Source: Janthinobacterium lividum (lineage in GTDB: Bacteria; Pseudomonadota; Gammaproteobacteria; Burkholderiales; Burkholderiaceae_D). From it: a DNA stretch of 64,000 nucleotides. The stretch's first letter is position 1. Each line of letters opens with the position of its first letter. The notes under the pieces were generated by a model, which saw nothing but the letters and a program-made list of their open reading frames with translations, was not told the origin of the DNA and did no database searches. This document shows, piece after piece, positions 46,601 through 55,646 of the stretch. Position numbers and translations under genes: made by a program. The DNA is taken from assembly GCF_034424625.1 (NCBI RefSeq), contig NZ_CP139976.1:3162001-3226000 (forward strand). The letters run 5' to 3'.

Positions 46601-47069
46601 GCAGCCATGGCGTGGACGGCAGGGCGACGGCCGCCGGCTGCGTGGCGCCCGCTTCGAGCTCGATGAAGGAGACGGGGTCGAGGATGGAAAACGGCTGGGC
46701 GCCGGGGCTGCCCGCGCCCAGGTAATCGAAGGTGACGGAAAATCCCGTGGCCGTGGCGCCGGGCGCGATGCCGCCCGCCAGCGCCAGCGCGTCGAGGTAG
46801 CCGCTGGCGGGGATGGCGGGGTCGGGCTGCACCAGCAGTACGTCCCAGTCTGGCAGCGTGGAGATGCTGTGCAGGTTGGCATACTGGTCCACGCTGAAGA
46901 ACAAGGTGAATTCCTCGATGGGCACGGACAGGGTGGTATTGCTGACCGTATAGTCGTAGCGCCACTGCGTGCCACCCAGCGATGTTGCCGTGTAGCCGAT
47001 GCTGGCGGCGTGCGCGGCAGACATTGCGCATAGCAGCAGCGCCAGCAGTGCCTTTTTGATAAAGCTCAT
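43695..47069 (-). CDS. Composite exported protein: PEP-CTERM-like segment, internal lipobox, C-terminal LAS-peptidase-like domain
   Basis: A 1124-residue exported protein with unusual layout. Residues 1-21 are a signal peptide. Residues 22-140 form a beta-rich domain, followed at about 149-171 by a sorting-signal-like stretch (ALPSTPWLLLAG, hydrophobic run, Arg/His) similar to PEP-CTERM tails. A second hydrophobic run with a lipobox (LCAC, Cys188) follows at once. The central 800 residues look like beta-sandwich repeats (DUF11- or carboxypeptidase-regulatory-like). The C-terminus carries His993-x6-Asp1000 (HSDGQQID) and His1115-x-His1117 (HWH), the zinc pattern of LAS-type peptidases such as MepA. 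GGGGGA precedes the ATG at 47069. Confidence 0.75.
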   Translation of the reverse strand: MSFIKKALLALLLCAMSAAHAASIGYTATSLGGTQWRYDYTVSNTTLSVPIEEFTLFFSVDQYANLHSISTLPDWDVLLVQPDPAIPASGYLDALALAGGIAPGATATGFSVTFDYLGAGSPGAQPFSILDPVSFIELEAGATQPAAVALPSTPWLLLAGVLAVACLRHTRLAGAALAPLLTLSLCACGGPSDPTQPPAPKVMLAGTATAVQAAGDFEVTQLEKVAEQRVSRTAWDYTYRVHIRNNSGAAASNVQAVLASVPDGSTIIDGDVLAGSIDAGATVAPADTITLRIERSIAFQSAGLTWTFSTSAGIFLDPVRPAQVVVLPLAGLGFPDGADSVKASGAVTDVLLQDGSLRFSTPGDTGVDQHAQFSLSKGGKITILDLLIQTELPTAVETYVEPDDNGNLPSTVPVLAITGLGPNNRLQPGTLGLRLVGAAPMVLQDDSDGLLSTPNGVAISLKTYWTFDAASGTFSISATAMQQLLASLPNGSYDLNLNFVSQDGEFTASYALIVIKSGIVLQGQLRTPAGGNATGLAGKKMLLTGYNNHQRQVAVIDATGAFHFDGVLPDTYQLTLNDLVHPNVVSVSAVVFDSSSTVNVGIVYPYGAGLALRAEPKTYVAGSVTQDGAGPPARAVSASPRAAGDVTPQDDEGSKTFTATAAAQNQTITSPVAFTVPKGTKNVGVKITVSTAEYPTYTTAQSQYNDTWSYAVTGLPGVNLAATGAVNQTHFTQGTIVRTECVDVSKQSEAGALSLGGNVSATNIGDSALATVTTVELSLVCKGLKVTQAKFSSPNKAAHPVLQPIKLTGNLPGPYVSVSQGAATATHTLPLELHYTPAAATITEVNIGISSGGGDPAFSTENLLSQTNTKTAGTVKFPSLVLPAFAGAKLDKKAVVTLRLKGRIDNVDASSDPAEGGQVEFKGGTAYIPLYLANNEAALAARRYGTRDDGGDSWATRLAIAWLAGKPYRFDDISGQHVTQTATGRSILGHNGHSDGQQIDLRYADGAGGYTDALGGQNDGAAIHQLILDAKAEVAANPAQKPKLAALLAWIAANRAMLDQEAAPASTRVIYIGPSFIKLALVDGRFSAAPADNIPGAGTWTKPAKVHIETGHLSHWHISITAHP

Positions 47070-47334
47070 GATCGTTCCCCCATTGACTGGCGCCAAGCGT
47101 GCCCAGGCAAGAGGTCAAGCAGGAAGCATTCCCGAACAATTTTTTCTGTAAAAACAAGGGCTTGGTCGAGGCGGACCGGAGCGGGTGTCAAATCTGCCGA
47201 CACGGGACGTTATGGCTGAGCGCTGTCAGCGCTGTCCTACCCGTCTTGTCGAAACTGTCTGATTGTATGCCTTGCGGAAACACGCGATGATCGTGTTCAT
47301 GCTGCAACAGCCAACCATTCCGACGGAGTATGCG

Positions 47335-47565
47335 ATGCAAAAGCCAGACCAGTCCATTCACGTGAACAAGCCGTTCCTGCTGATCTGCCTGTTTACTTTC
47401 TCGACCCTGGCGGCCACCTTGACCAATACGGGCGAGACGCCGGCCAGTGATGCCGCGCCGGCGCCTGTGGCGCGCGAGGCTGGCCATGGCACCTTGCCTA
47501 TCTGCAGCAGCGATGCCCTCACACTGTCGGCCCAGTGCCAGCCGCAGCCCGCGCGCCAGGCTTGA
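47335..47565 (+). CDS. Small hypothetical exported or membrane protein
   Basis: A 76-residue protein with a hydrophobic segment (about 13-29, PFLLICLFTFSTLAATL) that may be a signal peptide or anchor, then a Pro/Ala-rich tail with two Cys (PICSS, SAQCQ). GGAG precedes the ATG at 47335; the frame is open from 47263. Its last 47 bases overlap the end of the convergent topoisomerase gene. Not recognised; existence moderately supported by the ribosome binding site. Confidence 0.5.
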   Translation: MQKPDQSIHVNKPFLLICLFTFSTLAATLTNTGETPASDAAPAPVAREAGHGTLPICSSDALTLSAQCQPQPARQA

Positions 47566-48634
47566 GCGCCCCTTGGTTGACGGCCTGCGCCTGCAGGCGC
47601 TGCTGCAGCAAGGCCAGCACGGCAGCTTCTTCCGGCGCCAGCGCCTGTAGGTCGTCCTGCATTTGCTGCCGCGCCCGCGCGCGCATGCCATCCAATAAAC
47701 TGCCATCCAGATACGATTCCAGCACGGCCGGGTGCACATAGCACTTGCGGCAGATCGTCGGCGTGTTGCCCAGCTTTTTAGCCACGGACTCGATCGCCTG
47801 CACGATGTTTTTCTTGGCTTGCGCATCGGAGTCGACCTGTTCGAACGCTTGCAGGGCCAGCGCGGCCAGCAAGGTGCCGGACCAGGTGCGGAAATCCTTG
47901 GCCGTGTAATCTTCGCCCGTCACCTCGCGCAGGTAATCGTTGACGTCGCCCGAGCCGATGCCGTGGCGCTCGCCCTCCGCATCGACATATTGAAACAGTT
48001 CCTGCCCCGGCAGTTCGCGCATGCGCTGCAGCACCCTGGCCAGGCGCCGGTCGCTCAGGCGGATATCGTGGCGCACGCCGCTCTTGCCCTTGAAATGGAA
48101 GGCCACGGCGCTGCCGTCGACCTGCACGTGGCGCGTGCGCAGCGTGGTCAGGCCGAACGATTTGTTGGTGCGCGCATATTCTTCGTTGCCGATGCGCATC
48201 ATCGTCAATTCCAGCAGGTGCACGATGGTGGCCAGCACTTTTTCACGGGGCAAGCCCTGCAACTGCATGCCGCGCGCGACGGCGGCGCGGATGGCGGGCA
48301 GGGCGCGGCCAAAGCTGAGCATGCGCTCATATTTCGCTTCGTCGCGCACCTGGCGCCAGCGCGCATGGTAGCGGTACTGTTTTCGTCCGCGCGCGTCGCG
48401 TCCCGTCGCCTGCAGGTGGCCGTTGGCGTGCGGGCAGATCCACACGCCCGTCCAGGCCGGTGGAATGGCCAGTGCCTTGATGCGCGTCAAGATGGCGGCA
48501 TCGCGCAGGATCGACCCGTCCGCGTCCCGGTAGCGGAACTTGCCGGGCTTGCCCAGGCGGGCGATGCCGCCCTGGTGGTCGCCCGTGTAGCGCAGGCCAG
48601 CGGCGCGGGCCGTGGTGGTGGCAGATATTTCCAT
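47519..48634 (-). CDS. DNA topoisomerase IB
   Basis: A 371-residue type IB topoisomerase of the poxvirus-like bacterial group, which relaxes supercoils through a 3'-phosphotyrosine intermediate. Catalytic parts are visible: RIGNEEYARTNKSFGLTTLR (Arg), FHFKGKSGVRHDI (Lys), DFRTWSGTLLA, and the tyrosine region CRKCYVHPAVLESYLDG. The N-terminal domain with IPPAWTGVWICPHANGHLQATGRDARGRKQY is also typical. It is encoded in many proteobacterial genomes as an accessory enzyme beside the type IA enzyme. The gene is divergent from the YkvA-like gene. Confidence 0.95.
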   Translation of the reverse strand: MEISATTTARAAGLRYTGDHQGGIARLGKPGKFRYRDADGSILRDAAILTRIKALAIPPAWTGVWICPHANGHLQATGRDARGRKQYRYHARWRQVRDEAKYERMLSFGRALPAIRAAVARGMQLQGLPREKVLATIVHLLELTMMRIGNEEYARTNKSFGLTTLRTRHVQVDGSAVAFHFKGKSGVRHDIRLSDRRLARVLQRMRELPGQELFQYVDAEGERHGIGSGDVNDYLREVTGEDYTAKDFRTWSGTLLAALALQAFEQVDSDAQAKKNIVQAIESVAKKLGNTPTICRKCYVHPAVLESYLDGSLLDGMRARARQQMQDDLQALAPEEAAVLALLQQRLQAQAVNQGALKPGARAAAGTGPTV

Positions 48635-48726
48635 GACGATAGCTTACCTTGCAGGCCGCGCACCCGCCGCGCCGTTATGCTAAGGTGCGCATTCGTAACG
48701 CCGTGCGCGGCAGACAGGAGCAGCAG

Positions 48727-49110
48727 ATGTTTGGCAGAAAAAAGAATCTGGAAGAAGACCACGCCCCCCAGGCCGACAAGCAGTATGAAAAGAAATACAC
48801 GGATGACAGCTTCTGGGACAAGGTCGTCAAGTTCGCCAAGACGGCGGGACGCGAAGTCATCGAGAAAGCCCTGTGGCTGTACTACGCGGCACAGCAGCCG
48901 AATACTCCGCTGTGGGCCAAGACGGCGATCTATGGCGCGCTCGGCTATTTCATTTCGCCCATCGATGCGATTCCCGACATCACGCCCGTGGTCGGCTATG
49001 CGGATGACCTGGCCGTGCTGGCGGCGGCTGTCGCCACGGTCGCCACCTACATCACGGCCGAGGTCAAGGAACGGGCCGCCGAGAAATTGCGCGGCTGGTT
49101 CGGCGTCTAG
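48727..49110 (+). CDS. YkvA/DUF1232 family protein
   Basis: A 127-residue protein with the DUF1232 core (about residues 60-100): PLWAKTAIYGALGYFISPIDAIPDITPVVGYADDLAVL. The FISPIDAIPD element is diagnostic. The N-terminus is charged and the core probably sits at the membrane. AGGAG precedes the ATG at 48727. Function is unknown. It is divergent from the topoisomerase gene and overlaps the next gene's stop by 4 bases in tail-to-tail orientation. Confidence 0.88.
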   Translation: MFGRKKNLEEDHAPQADKQYEKKYTDDSFWDKVVKFAKTAGREVIEKALWLYYAAQQPNTPLWAKTAIYGALGYFISPIDAIPDITPVVGYADDLAVLAAAVATVATYITAEVKERAAEKLRGWFGV

Positions 49111-49277
49111 GCACCGGGAGCGGGCTGGCCCGGTTGGCCCTTGACGGCATTGCGGTAGCGGGCCCTGGCCTCGGCCCTCTTGACCGCTTCGCTGGCGATG
49201 TTCTGCGCCCTGATGCGGGCTTTTTCACTCTTGCTGCGCTGCTGCGCCACGTCCTTGTTGCCGATACGGTTAGTCAT
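49107..49277 (-). CDS. Small basic hypothetical protein
   Basis: A 56-residue, strongly charged protein (MTNRIGNKDVAQQRSKSEKA onward) with a single predicted long helix rich in Arg, Lys and Ala and a Gly/Pro tail. GAGGAG precedes the ATG at 49277, which is the best support for a real gene. The longer frame to 49694 is antisense-type shadow of the hydrolase gene and is not used. Not recognised; the charge pattern would suit nucleic-acid binding. Confidence 0.6.
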   Translation of the reverse strand: MTNRIGNKDVAQQRSKSEKARIRAQNIASEAVKRAEARARYRNAVKGQPGQPAPGA

Positions 49278-49368
49278 GCTGGTCTCCTCGTTGAGTGTCA
49301 AGTCTGACCAGCACAGCATACTTTCTTGCCCGCGCGCCACCGTGCGTCCGCTCACACAAGCGGCATGC

Positions 49369-50550
49369 CTACCTCGCTGGCGCGCCGCTGCCGCCATGCG
49401 CCAGCAGGCGCAGCACGACTTCTTTCTGGAATGAGCGAAACTCCTTGTCGGCGCTGACGTTGGCGAAGGCCAGCACGGCAGTCTTGCTGGCCCGGTCGAC
49501 GCAGACGACGGACGCGGCGCCCGGGTCGCCGCCGCTGTGCGTGGCCAGCGGCTTGCCGTCGACGTCGCGCAGCTGCCACACCAAAGCCTGGCGCACGGAC
49601 GCATCGGCAGGCACGACGGGGGCCGCTTGCGGGGCGAAAAACAATTGCAGAGTGGAATCTTGCAAGTAACGGTGGCCATCGACCCGGCCGCCATTGCTGA
49701 AGATGGTCAGGAAACGGGCAAAGTCATGTGCCGAGCTGCGCAGCAAGCCGGCCGGCCAGTCCGGATAGCCGACGGGTGGCAGCACTTGCAGGCCCGGCTC
49801 CTTGTGCGCATACGGCTGGGCGACGACGGCGCGCCGCGGCAAGCCGGCCAGGCTCCACGCCGTGTTGTCCATGCCCAGCGGCTCGAACAGGTGCGCGTGC
49901 GCAAAGGCATCCAGGCCATCGGGGTTCAAGCGGCCCACCAGATAGCCGAGCAGGGCGATGCCGACATTGCTGTAGCGCCATTCCGTGCCGGGCCGGGCCG
50001 CAAACGACACATCCGCGTCATACCAGGCGCCGCCGCGCGACAGATAGCCCTTGAGGAAGTCGCGCAGGGGCAGTCGCGGGTCGCCTTGCACGGCAAACGC
50101 CGTCGTCTTTTCGTACACGGCGTCGGAAATGCCCGAGGTGTGGCTGAGCAAATGCCGGAAGGTGATGGGCACATCGGGAAACTTCGGATGCATGAGCGGG
50201 AAGTCCAGGTAGGCCGCCACCTTGTCGTCCAGCTGGAAGGCGCCTTGTTCCAGCAGCATCATGATGGCAGTGGCCGTGACGAGCTTGCTGACGGAGGCGA
50301 CATGGAACACCGTGTTGGCATCGGCTTTCTTGCCGGCCTGGATGTCGGCCCAGCCATAGCCGCGCGCGAATATGGTGCGCTCGCCGCGCACCACGGCCAC
50401 GCTCATGCCTGGCGTTTCCGTGCGGGCCAGGCCATCGCGCATGAAGCCGTCAAATGCCGTTTCCCACGCCAGCCTGGCCGGATCGGTGGCGCAGCCCGTT
50501 TGCAGCAGGGCTAGTGAGACGCCCAGTCCCAGCACGCTTCTTCGTTTCAT
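49369..50550 (-). CDS. Beta-lactamase-fold serine hydrolase lipoprotein
   Basis: A 393-residue member of the serine beta-lactamase / D-alanyl-D-alanine carboxypeptidase-like superfamily (Pfam Beta-lactamase, class C-like fold). The signal peptide ends in a lipobox (LQTGC, Cys20), so it is probably a lipoprotein. Catalytic motifs: SVSK (SxxK), YSN (YxN) and HSGG (in place of KTG). Such proteins include esterases and peptidases; activity on beta-lactams should not be assumed. AAGAGAGAAG precedes the ATG. Confidence 0.9.
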   Translation of the reverse strand: MKRRSVLGLGVSLALLQTGCATDPARLAWETAFDGFMRDGLARTETPGMSVAVVRGERTIFARGYGWADIQAGKKADANTVFHVASVSKLVTATAIMMLLEQGAFQLDDKVAAYLDFPLMHPKFPDVPITFRHLLSHTSGISDAVYEKTTAFAVQGDPRLPLRDFLKGYLSRGGAWYDADVSFAARPGTEWRYSNVGIALLGYLVGRLNPDGLDAFAHAHLFEPLGMDNTAWSLAGLPRRAVVAQPYAHKEPGLQVLPPVGYPDWPAGLLRSSAHDFARFLTIFSNGGRVDGHRYLQDSTLQLFFAPQAAPVVPADASVRQALVWQLRDVDGKPLATHSGGDPGAASVVCVDRASKTAVLAFANVSADKEFRSFQKEVVLRLLAHGGSGAPAR

Positions 50551-50615
50551 TGCTTCTCTCTTTTGCCATTTTGAATGATCTTAACAATATTTCTGCCAGC
50601 CATAGGGGCAATTGA

Positions 50616-50640
50616 CAAAAACATTGCTACACAGCAATGG
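50616..50640 (-). terminator. Intrinsic terminator after the CPA1 antiporter gene
   Basis: Read on the minus strand, CATTGC and GCAATG form a 6-bp stem around a 6-base loop followed by TTTTT. It lies just after the antiporter stop and before the hydrolase gene. Confidence 0.6.
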
Positions 50641-50657
50641 TAATGGGGCGCCGGCGC

Positions 50658-51962
50658 CTATTTGCGCCAGTAGCGCTCCAGCAGGGGTTTGACCGTCAGG
50701 CCGTGCGCGACGATGGACAGGATGACGACGACCAGGGTGATGTCGGCCAGTTCGCGCGCCAGGCCGCGCGGCAAGCCATGCGCGATGGCATAGCTGAGGT
50801 AGTACAGCGAGCCGATGCCGCGCACGCCGAACCACGCGGCCAGCCCGCGCAGGCGCATGCCGGTGCCCGACGCCAGCAAGCCAAGCATCACGCTGGCCGG
50901 GCGCGCCACCAGCAGCAGGAACAGCGCTACGCTCCACGCTTGCCAGTTCCAGGCGGCGGCCGTGACGGCGCCGCCCAGCAACAGCACCAGGGTCAGTTCG
51001 GACAGGCGTTCCAGGTGTTCCTTGAAGACAAGGGATTCGCCGCTGACGGTCAGTGGCACGTCGCTGCCGTGCGGCCTGGTGGCGGACACGGCATGGGTTT
51101 CTTCCGCCTGCAGCAAGCCTTGCCGGTCTTTCGGCGCGCCGGCCAGCCGCAGTTCCGTCTGGCGCAATGCCACGCCGGCAAAGAAGACGGCCAAGAAGCC
51201 CCACGCGTGCAGCCAGGTCGTCAGGCCGTAGACGAGGGCGATCAAGCCCAGGGCCGCCAGATCGTCCAGCATCGCGTGTTTCGGTTCCTTGGCGCGCACC
51301 TGCCAGCCCAGCCAGGCCAGCAGCGCGCCGCCGGCCGCGCCCAGGGCCATGGCGCCCGCGCTGGCCCAGACCAAATCGCGCCACAGCCAGGTGGCGCCGT
51401 GCGGCCCCAGTTCATGCAGGCCCAGCAAGCCCAGACCCAGCATGACGAAAGGAAATCCGCTGCCATCGTTCATGCCCGCCTCGCTGGTCAGGATGAAGCG
51501 CAATTGCTCGCTGTCGCCCGCATGGCGCAGCTGTACGTCGGTGGCCAGCACGGGGTCGGTGGGTGCGAGGATGGCGCCCAGCAGCACGCCCGCGCCCCAT
51601 GGCAGGTCCAGCACCCAGTTGGCGAACGCGGCCACCAGGGCCACGGAAATAGCCATCGACAGCCACGCCAGGCGCAGCGAAGGCAGCCAGCGCGCCAGGC
51701 TGAATGGCACGGGCATCTTGACGCCGGCGGAAAACAGGGAGATGAGGACGGCGATTTCCGTCAGGGTTTCCAGCAGGGGCGCTTGCTGCACCAGGTCGAA
51801 CGCAAACAGGCCGAGGAACATGGGGCCCAGCAGCAGGCCCACGCCCAGGTAAGCCATGGCCGAGGTCAAGGGCAGGCGCGCGATGCCGTCGGCGCCCAGG
51901 CCACGCGCCAGCATCAGGCAGCCGATCAGGATGAACCAGGCGGTGGTGCTCATGCGAACCAT
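50658..51962 (-). CDS. Cation:proton antiporter, CPA1 family
   Basis: A 434-residue integral membrane protein with about 12-13 helices that would exchange Na+ or K+ for protons. The family core is visible: GAILAPTDPVLATDVQ (the unwound helix), LTSEAGMNDGSGFPFVML (conserved acidic residues) and GVRGIGSLYYLSYAIAHGL near the C-terminus. The start is taken at 51962; an ATG three codons later (51953) is equally possible as neither has a strong ribosome binding site. It lies 40 bases after the MscS-type channel gene on the same strand, so the two may form an ion-stress operon. Confidence 0.9.
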   Translation of the reverse strand: MVRMSTTAWFILIGCLMLARGLGADGIARLPLTSAMAYLGVGLLLGPMFLGLFAFDLVQQAPLLETLTEIAVLISLFSAGVKMPVPFSLARWLPSLRLAWLSMAISVALVAAFANWVLDLPWGAGVLLGAILAPTDPVLATDVQLRHAGDSEQLRFILTSEAGMNDGSGFPFVMLGLGLLGLHELGPHGATWLWRDLVWASAGAMALGAAGGALLAWLGWQVRAKEPKHAMLDDLAALGLIALVYGLTTWLHAWGFLAVFFAGVALRQTELRLAGAPKDRQGLLQAEETHAVSATRPHGSDVPLTVSGESLVFKEHLERLSELTLVLLLGGAVTAAAWNWQAWSVALFLLLVARPASVMLGLLASGTGMRLRGLAAWFGVRGIGSLYYLSYAIAHGLPRGLARELADITLVVVILSIVAHGLTVKPLLERYWRK

Positions 51963-52002
51963 TGTAGCGGCGCGCGGGCAAGGGCAGCGCGCCGCAGGTT
52001 TT

Positions 52003-53118
52003 TCAAGCCTTGTGCAGTGACACGCTGTCGTTTTGCGCCTGCATGGCGTGCAGCTCGATGGGGTCGTGCGTGGAGCGCAGGCGGGGCAGGCCGTGCGGGT
52101 AGTGGGCCGTAATAAATGCCAGCATCTGCTCGCGCACGATACAGCGCAGCTCGAAGGCCAGGCCTGAATCTGCCGCGCTGATCAGAAAGCGCACGCGCAC
52201 GGCCCGCTCGTTCGAATCCGTCGCCTGCACCGTGCAGACCCGGCCATCCCATTGCGTGGCGGATGCGCAGATGCGCGTCAGTTCCGCGCGCAGCGGTTCG
52301 AGCGGGATGCTGAAATCGAGCCACAGGAACACCGTGCCCAGCAGGGTGGACGAGCTGTGCGTCCAGTTCTCGAACGGGTTTTCAATGAACCATTGCAGCG
52401 GCACGATCAGGCGGCGCTCGTCCCACACGCGCACGACGACATACGTACCCTTGATTTCCTCGACCTTGCCCCATTCGCCGTTGACGATCAGCACGTCATC
52501 GATGCGAATCGGTTGCGAAAACGCAATTTGCAACCCAGCAATGAAATTACCGAGCACGGGACGGGCGGCGATACCGGCCACCAGGCCCGCCACGCCGGCC
52601 GAGGCCAGCAGGCTGGCGCCGATCTGCCGCGCGCCGGGCAAGGTCAGCAGCACGAAGGCCAGGCCCAGGATCACGACGATGGCGTGCGCGCTGCGCGTGA
52701 GCACGCGGGCCTGGGTGATCAGGCGGCGTGCGCGCAGGTTGTCAGCCACGTCGACGGGATTGACTTCGGAAATCGTGATGGAGAGGGCCTGGATGCACTG
52801 CATGGCCAGCCAGGTCAGCGCGATGATCAGCGCCACGCTGGTGATATGCGACATGGCGACCAGCCCCGGCGTGTCGTCGGGCGCGCCGGCCAGCACCATG
52901 CGCAGGCCGAAGACGATCACGCACAGCTGGCTGGCGCGGAAGGCCACGCGCGTGGCATTGGTGGTGAACGGGCGGCCATTGGCCAGTCTTTTCAGCAGGC
53001 TGATGCCGGCCCGGTGCACGCCGATGGCGACCACGGTGACGAGCAGGGCGGAAACGAACACGGTCAGCGCCGAGCGCAGCGGGCCTCCCATCAGCGAGTG
53101 GAACGTGCTGAGATCCAT
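52003..53118 (-). CDS. MscS-type mechanosensitive channel
   Basis: A 371-residue channel protein with about four to five membrane helices, opening under membrane tension to release solutes on hypo-osmotic shock. The pore-lining helix and start of the cytoplasmic beta domain are visible as LASAGVAGLVAGIAARPVLGNFIAGLQIAFSQPIRIDD followed by VEEIKGTYVVVRVWDERRLIVPLQWF. The frame is open to 53373, but the ATG at 53118 with AAGGAG upstream gives a complete N-terminus. It is divergent from otsA, so solute release and solute synthesis genes share an intergenic region. Confidence 0.92.
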   Translation of the reverse strand: MDLSTFHSLMGGPLRSALTVFVSALLVTVVAIGVHRAGISLLKRLANGRPFTTNATRVAFRASQLCVIVFGLRMVLAGAPDDTPGLVAMSHITSVALIIALTWLAMQCIQALSITISEVNPVDVADNLRARRLITQARVLTRSAHAIVVILGLAFVLLTLPGARQIGASLLASAGVAGLVAGIAARPVLGNFIAGLQIAFSQPIRIDDVLIVNGEWGKVEEIKGTYVVVRVWDERRLIVPLQWFIENPFENWTHSSSTLLGTVFLWLDFSIPLEPLRAELTRICASATQWDGRVCTVQATDSNERAVRVRFLISAADSGLAFELRCIVREQMLAFITAHYPHGLPRLRSTHDPIELHAMQAQNDSVSLHKA

Positions 53119-53357
53119 AGGCGAAAACTCCTTGTTTTTAAATGAAATGGATGTCGGAAGCGGGTATTTTACGGGCAGATGGCGTAACGGGGGCGTGCGT
53201 TGCCGTACGGATAAGACCTGCGTCAAGGTGGATACTGGAAGAAATTGCTGCGCTGCGCCATGCCATGTTGACGTTTCAATATGGAAAGCAAACGGGCGTC
53301 GCCGCAGTGGAAACATAGTCATACTTGCCATGCTTTTTGTTTTTGCAAAGGAAAACG

Positions 53358-55646
53358 ATGATAGTACGATCACTCCGAATGTCCTTGCGCTTCATCCTGC
53401 CACTGGCTCTGGTGCTGGGATTGTTTGCTTATATTGTGGTACCCCTGCTCGACAGTATCACCCTGCGCTGGTATGTGCGCGACCTCGACAGCCGGGCAGA
53501 ATTGCTCGCCGGAACCCTCCGGCCCTCGCTCACCGAATACCTGCCCGCGCAAGATGCCACCCGCATCGGCGAACTGTTCCAGGGCGCCACGCGCGACGAA
53601 CGCCTGATCGCCATCGGCTTTTGCGACAACGCGGGCCACCTGGTTTACCAGTCCGCGCAATATCCCGCTTCCATCGGCTGCTGGAGCACGCCTTCCACGG
53701 GCGGCCTGTACAAATCCCTGGCGCAATTGCCGCAAGGGCAAGTCCACATCAGCGAAACGCCCGTCATGCAGGAAGCATCCCAGCTGGGCCGTTTGGTGCT
53801 GGTGCAGGACATGAGCTTTGTCGAGCGCCGCAATACGGATACCAAGCGCTTCATCTTTGCCTTCCTGGCCGTGCTGGCCGTATTGATTTCCCTGATGACC
53901 GTGTTCGTGGCGCACCTGAGCTGGCGCGGCTGGCTGTCGGCCGTGAAGGATATTCTACGGGGCGAATTGCTGCCGAAAAGTAATGGCGCAGTGGCCGCCG
54001 CGACGGCGCCCGCCGCCGCGCCCGCGCCGCCGCCGGAAATGCAGCCGCTGATCGGCGACTTGCGCGAATTGCTGCAGGAATACCACCTGGAACGCCAGGG
54101 CGACAACGGCTGGTCGTCCGACTGGACGCCGGACAAGCTGCGCGCCTTGCTGGAAGCGGACTTGCAGGGCGACCAGGTGCTCGTCGTGTCGAACCGGGAA
54201 CCGTATATCCACACGAAAACAGATGCCGGCATCACCGTGCAGCGTCCCGCCAGCGGCCTGGTGACGGCCGTGGAAGCCGTGATGCGGGCCTGCTCCGGCA
54301 CGTGGATCGCGCATGGCGCCGGTTCCGCCGACCGCGAGACGGTGGATAAGCTCGACCACGTGCCCGTGCCGCCCGACAATCCCAGCTATACCTTGCGCCG
54401 CGTGTGGCTGACGGAAGAGGAAGAGCAGGGCTACTATTATGGCTTCGCCAATGAAGGCATGTGGCCGCTGTGCCATATCGCCCACGTGCGCCCCGTGTTC
54501 CGCTCGACCGACTGGGAACAGTACGTGAAGGTCAACCGCCGCTTCGCCGACGCCGTGATCGCGGAGGCGAAGACGGACAACCCTGTCGTGCTGGTGCAGG
54601 ATTACCACTTTGCCTTGTTGCCGCGCATGGTGCGCGAAGCCTTGCCGAAAGCGACGATCATCACCTTCTGGCATATTCCCTGGCCAAACTCGGAATCGTT
54701 CGGCATTTGCCCATGGCGCGAAGAAATCCTCGACGGTTTGCTGGGCAGCACCATCCTCGGTTTCCATACGCCATTCCACCGCAAGAATTTCCTGGAAACG
54801 GTGGACCGCTACCTGGAAACCCGCATCGAGCCGGAAGCGTCGACGATTTCCTATGGCGGCGAGATGACGCAGGTCGAGGATTATCCGATTTCCATCGCCT
54901 GGCCGGAAGACAATCCGGCGCAACCGGACGTGGCCACCTGCCGCGCGCAAATCCGCAGCGAGCTGGGCGTGGCCCAAGACCACTTGCTGGGCATCGGCGT
55001 GGACCGCCTCGACTACACGAAGGGCATCGTCGAGCGCTTCCAGGCCGTCGAGCGCATGCTGGAACAGCAGCCTGGCATGGTGGGCAATTTTACCTTTGTG
55101 CAAATTGCCGCCCCCAGCCGCGCTTCGCTCGATGAATATCAAAGTTTCGACGCGCGCGTGCGCAAGATGGTCGAACGCATCAACCGCCGCTTCGGCAGCG
55201 GAGACTATGTGCCCATCCTGCTGAAAGCGGAGCACCACGGCCAGGACGATTTGCAGCGCTATTTCCGCGCTTCCGAAGTGTGCATGGTGACAAGCTTGCA
55301 TGACGGCATGAATCTGGTGGCCAAGGAATTCATCGCCGCGCGCGACGACGAGCTGGGCGTGCTGGTGCTGTCGCAATTCACGGGCGCCGCGCGCGAGCTG
55401 CATGAAGCGCTGATCATCAACCCGTACCACATCGAGCAGGGCGCCGACGCCCTGTACCGCGCCCTCGTGATGCCGCCCGTGGAGCAGCGCGAGCGCATGA
55501 AGAGCATGCGGGCCCGTGTGAAACATTTCAATGTCTACCGCTGGGCCGGGCGCATGCTGCTGGACGCGGCCCGCTTGCGCCAGCGCGACAAGGTCATGAC
55601 CAAGATCGACGCCCACAGCCGCATCAAGCGGCGCAAGGGGATCTGA
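53358..55646 (+). CDS. otsA: Membrane-anchored trehalose-6-phosphate synthase with N-terminal extracytoplasmic domain
   Basis: GT20 enzyme making trehalose-6-phosphate from UDP-glucose and glucose-6-phosphate, but 762 residues instead of the usual 450-490. Residues 11-31 and 165-187 are membrane helices flanking an extracytoplasmic domain of about 130 residues; an Ala/Pro linker (211-228) follows; the catalytic GT20 domain runs from about 274 (LVVSNREPY) with [26 protein letters not shown] and [12 protein letters not shown]. The ATG at 53358 has AAAGGA upstream. Its stop overlaps the otsB start (TGATG). The N-terminal half resembles sensor kinase input regions and may let the enzyme respond to an external signal. 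Confidence 0.93.
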   Translation: MIVRSLRMSLRFILPLALVLGLFAYIVVPLLDSITLRWYVRDLDSRAELLAGTLRPSLTEYLPAQDATRIGELFQGATRDERLIAIGFCDNAGHLVYQSAQYPASIGCWSTPSTGGLYKSLAQLPQGQVHISETPVMQEASQLGRLVLVQDMSFVERRNTDTKRFIFAFLAVLAVLISLMTVFVAHLSWRGWLSAVKDILRGELLPKSNGAVAAATAPAAAPAPPPEMQPLIGDLRELLQEYHLERQGDNGWSSDWTPDKLRALLEADLQGDQVLVVSNREPYIHTKTDAGITVQRPASGLVTAVEAVMRACSGTWIAHGAGSADRETVDKLDHVPVPPDNPSYTLRRVWLTEEEEQGYYYGFANEGMWPLCHIAHVRPVFRSTDWEQYVKVNRRFADAVIAEAKTDNPVVLVQDYHFALLPRMVREALPKATIITFWHIPWPNSESFGICPWREEILDGLLGSTILGFHTPFHRKNFLETVDRYLETRIEPEASTISYGGEMTQVEDYPISIAWPEDNPAQPDVATCRAQIRSELGVAQDHLLGIGVDRLDYTKGIVERFQAVERMLEQQPGMVGNFTFVQIAAPSRASLDEYQSFDARVRKMVERINRRFGSGDYVPILLKAEHHGQDDLQRYFRASEVCMVTSLHDGMNLVAKEFIAARDDELGVLVLSQFTGAARELHEALIINPYHIEQGADALYRALVMPPVEQRERMKSMRARVKHFNVYRWAGRMLLDAARLRQRDKVMTKIDAHSRIKRRKGI

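Noticed and set aside
45504..47033. Plus-strand open frame of 509 codons opposite the composite exported protein
   Set aside because: Gly/Arg/His-rich shadow translation; the minus frame has a signal peptide, ribosome binding site and motif-bearing domains.
49369..50550. Annotation as a class C beta-lactamase resistance gene
   Set aside because: SxxK and YxN are present but the third motif is HSGG rather than KTG, and it is a lipoprotein of a broad esterase/peptidase group.
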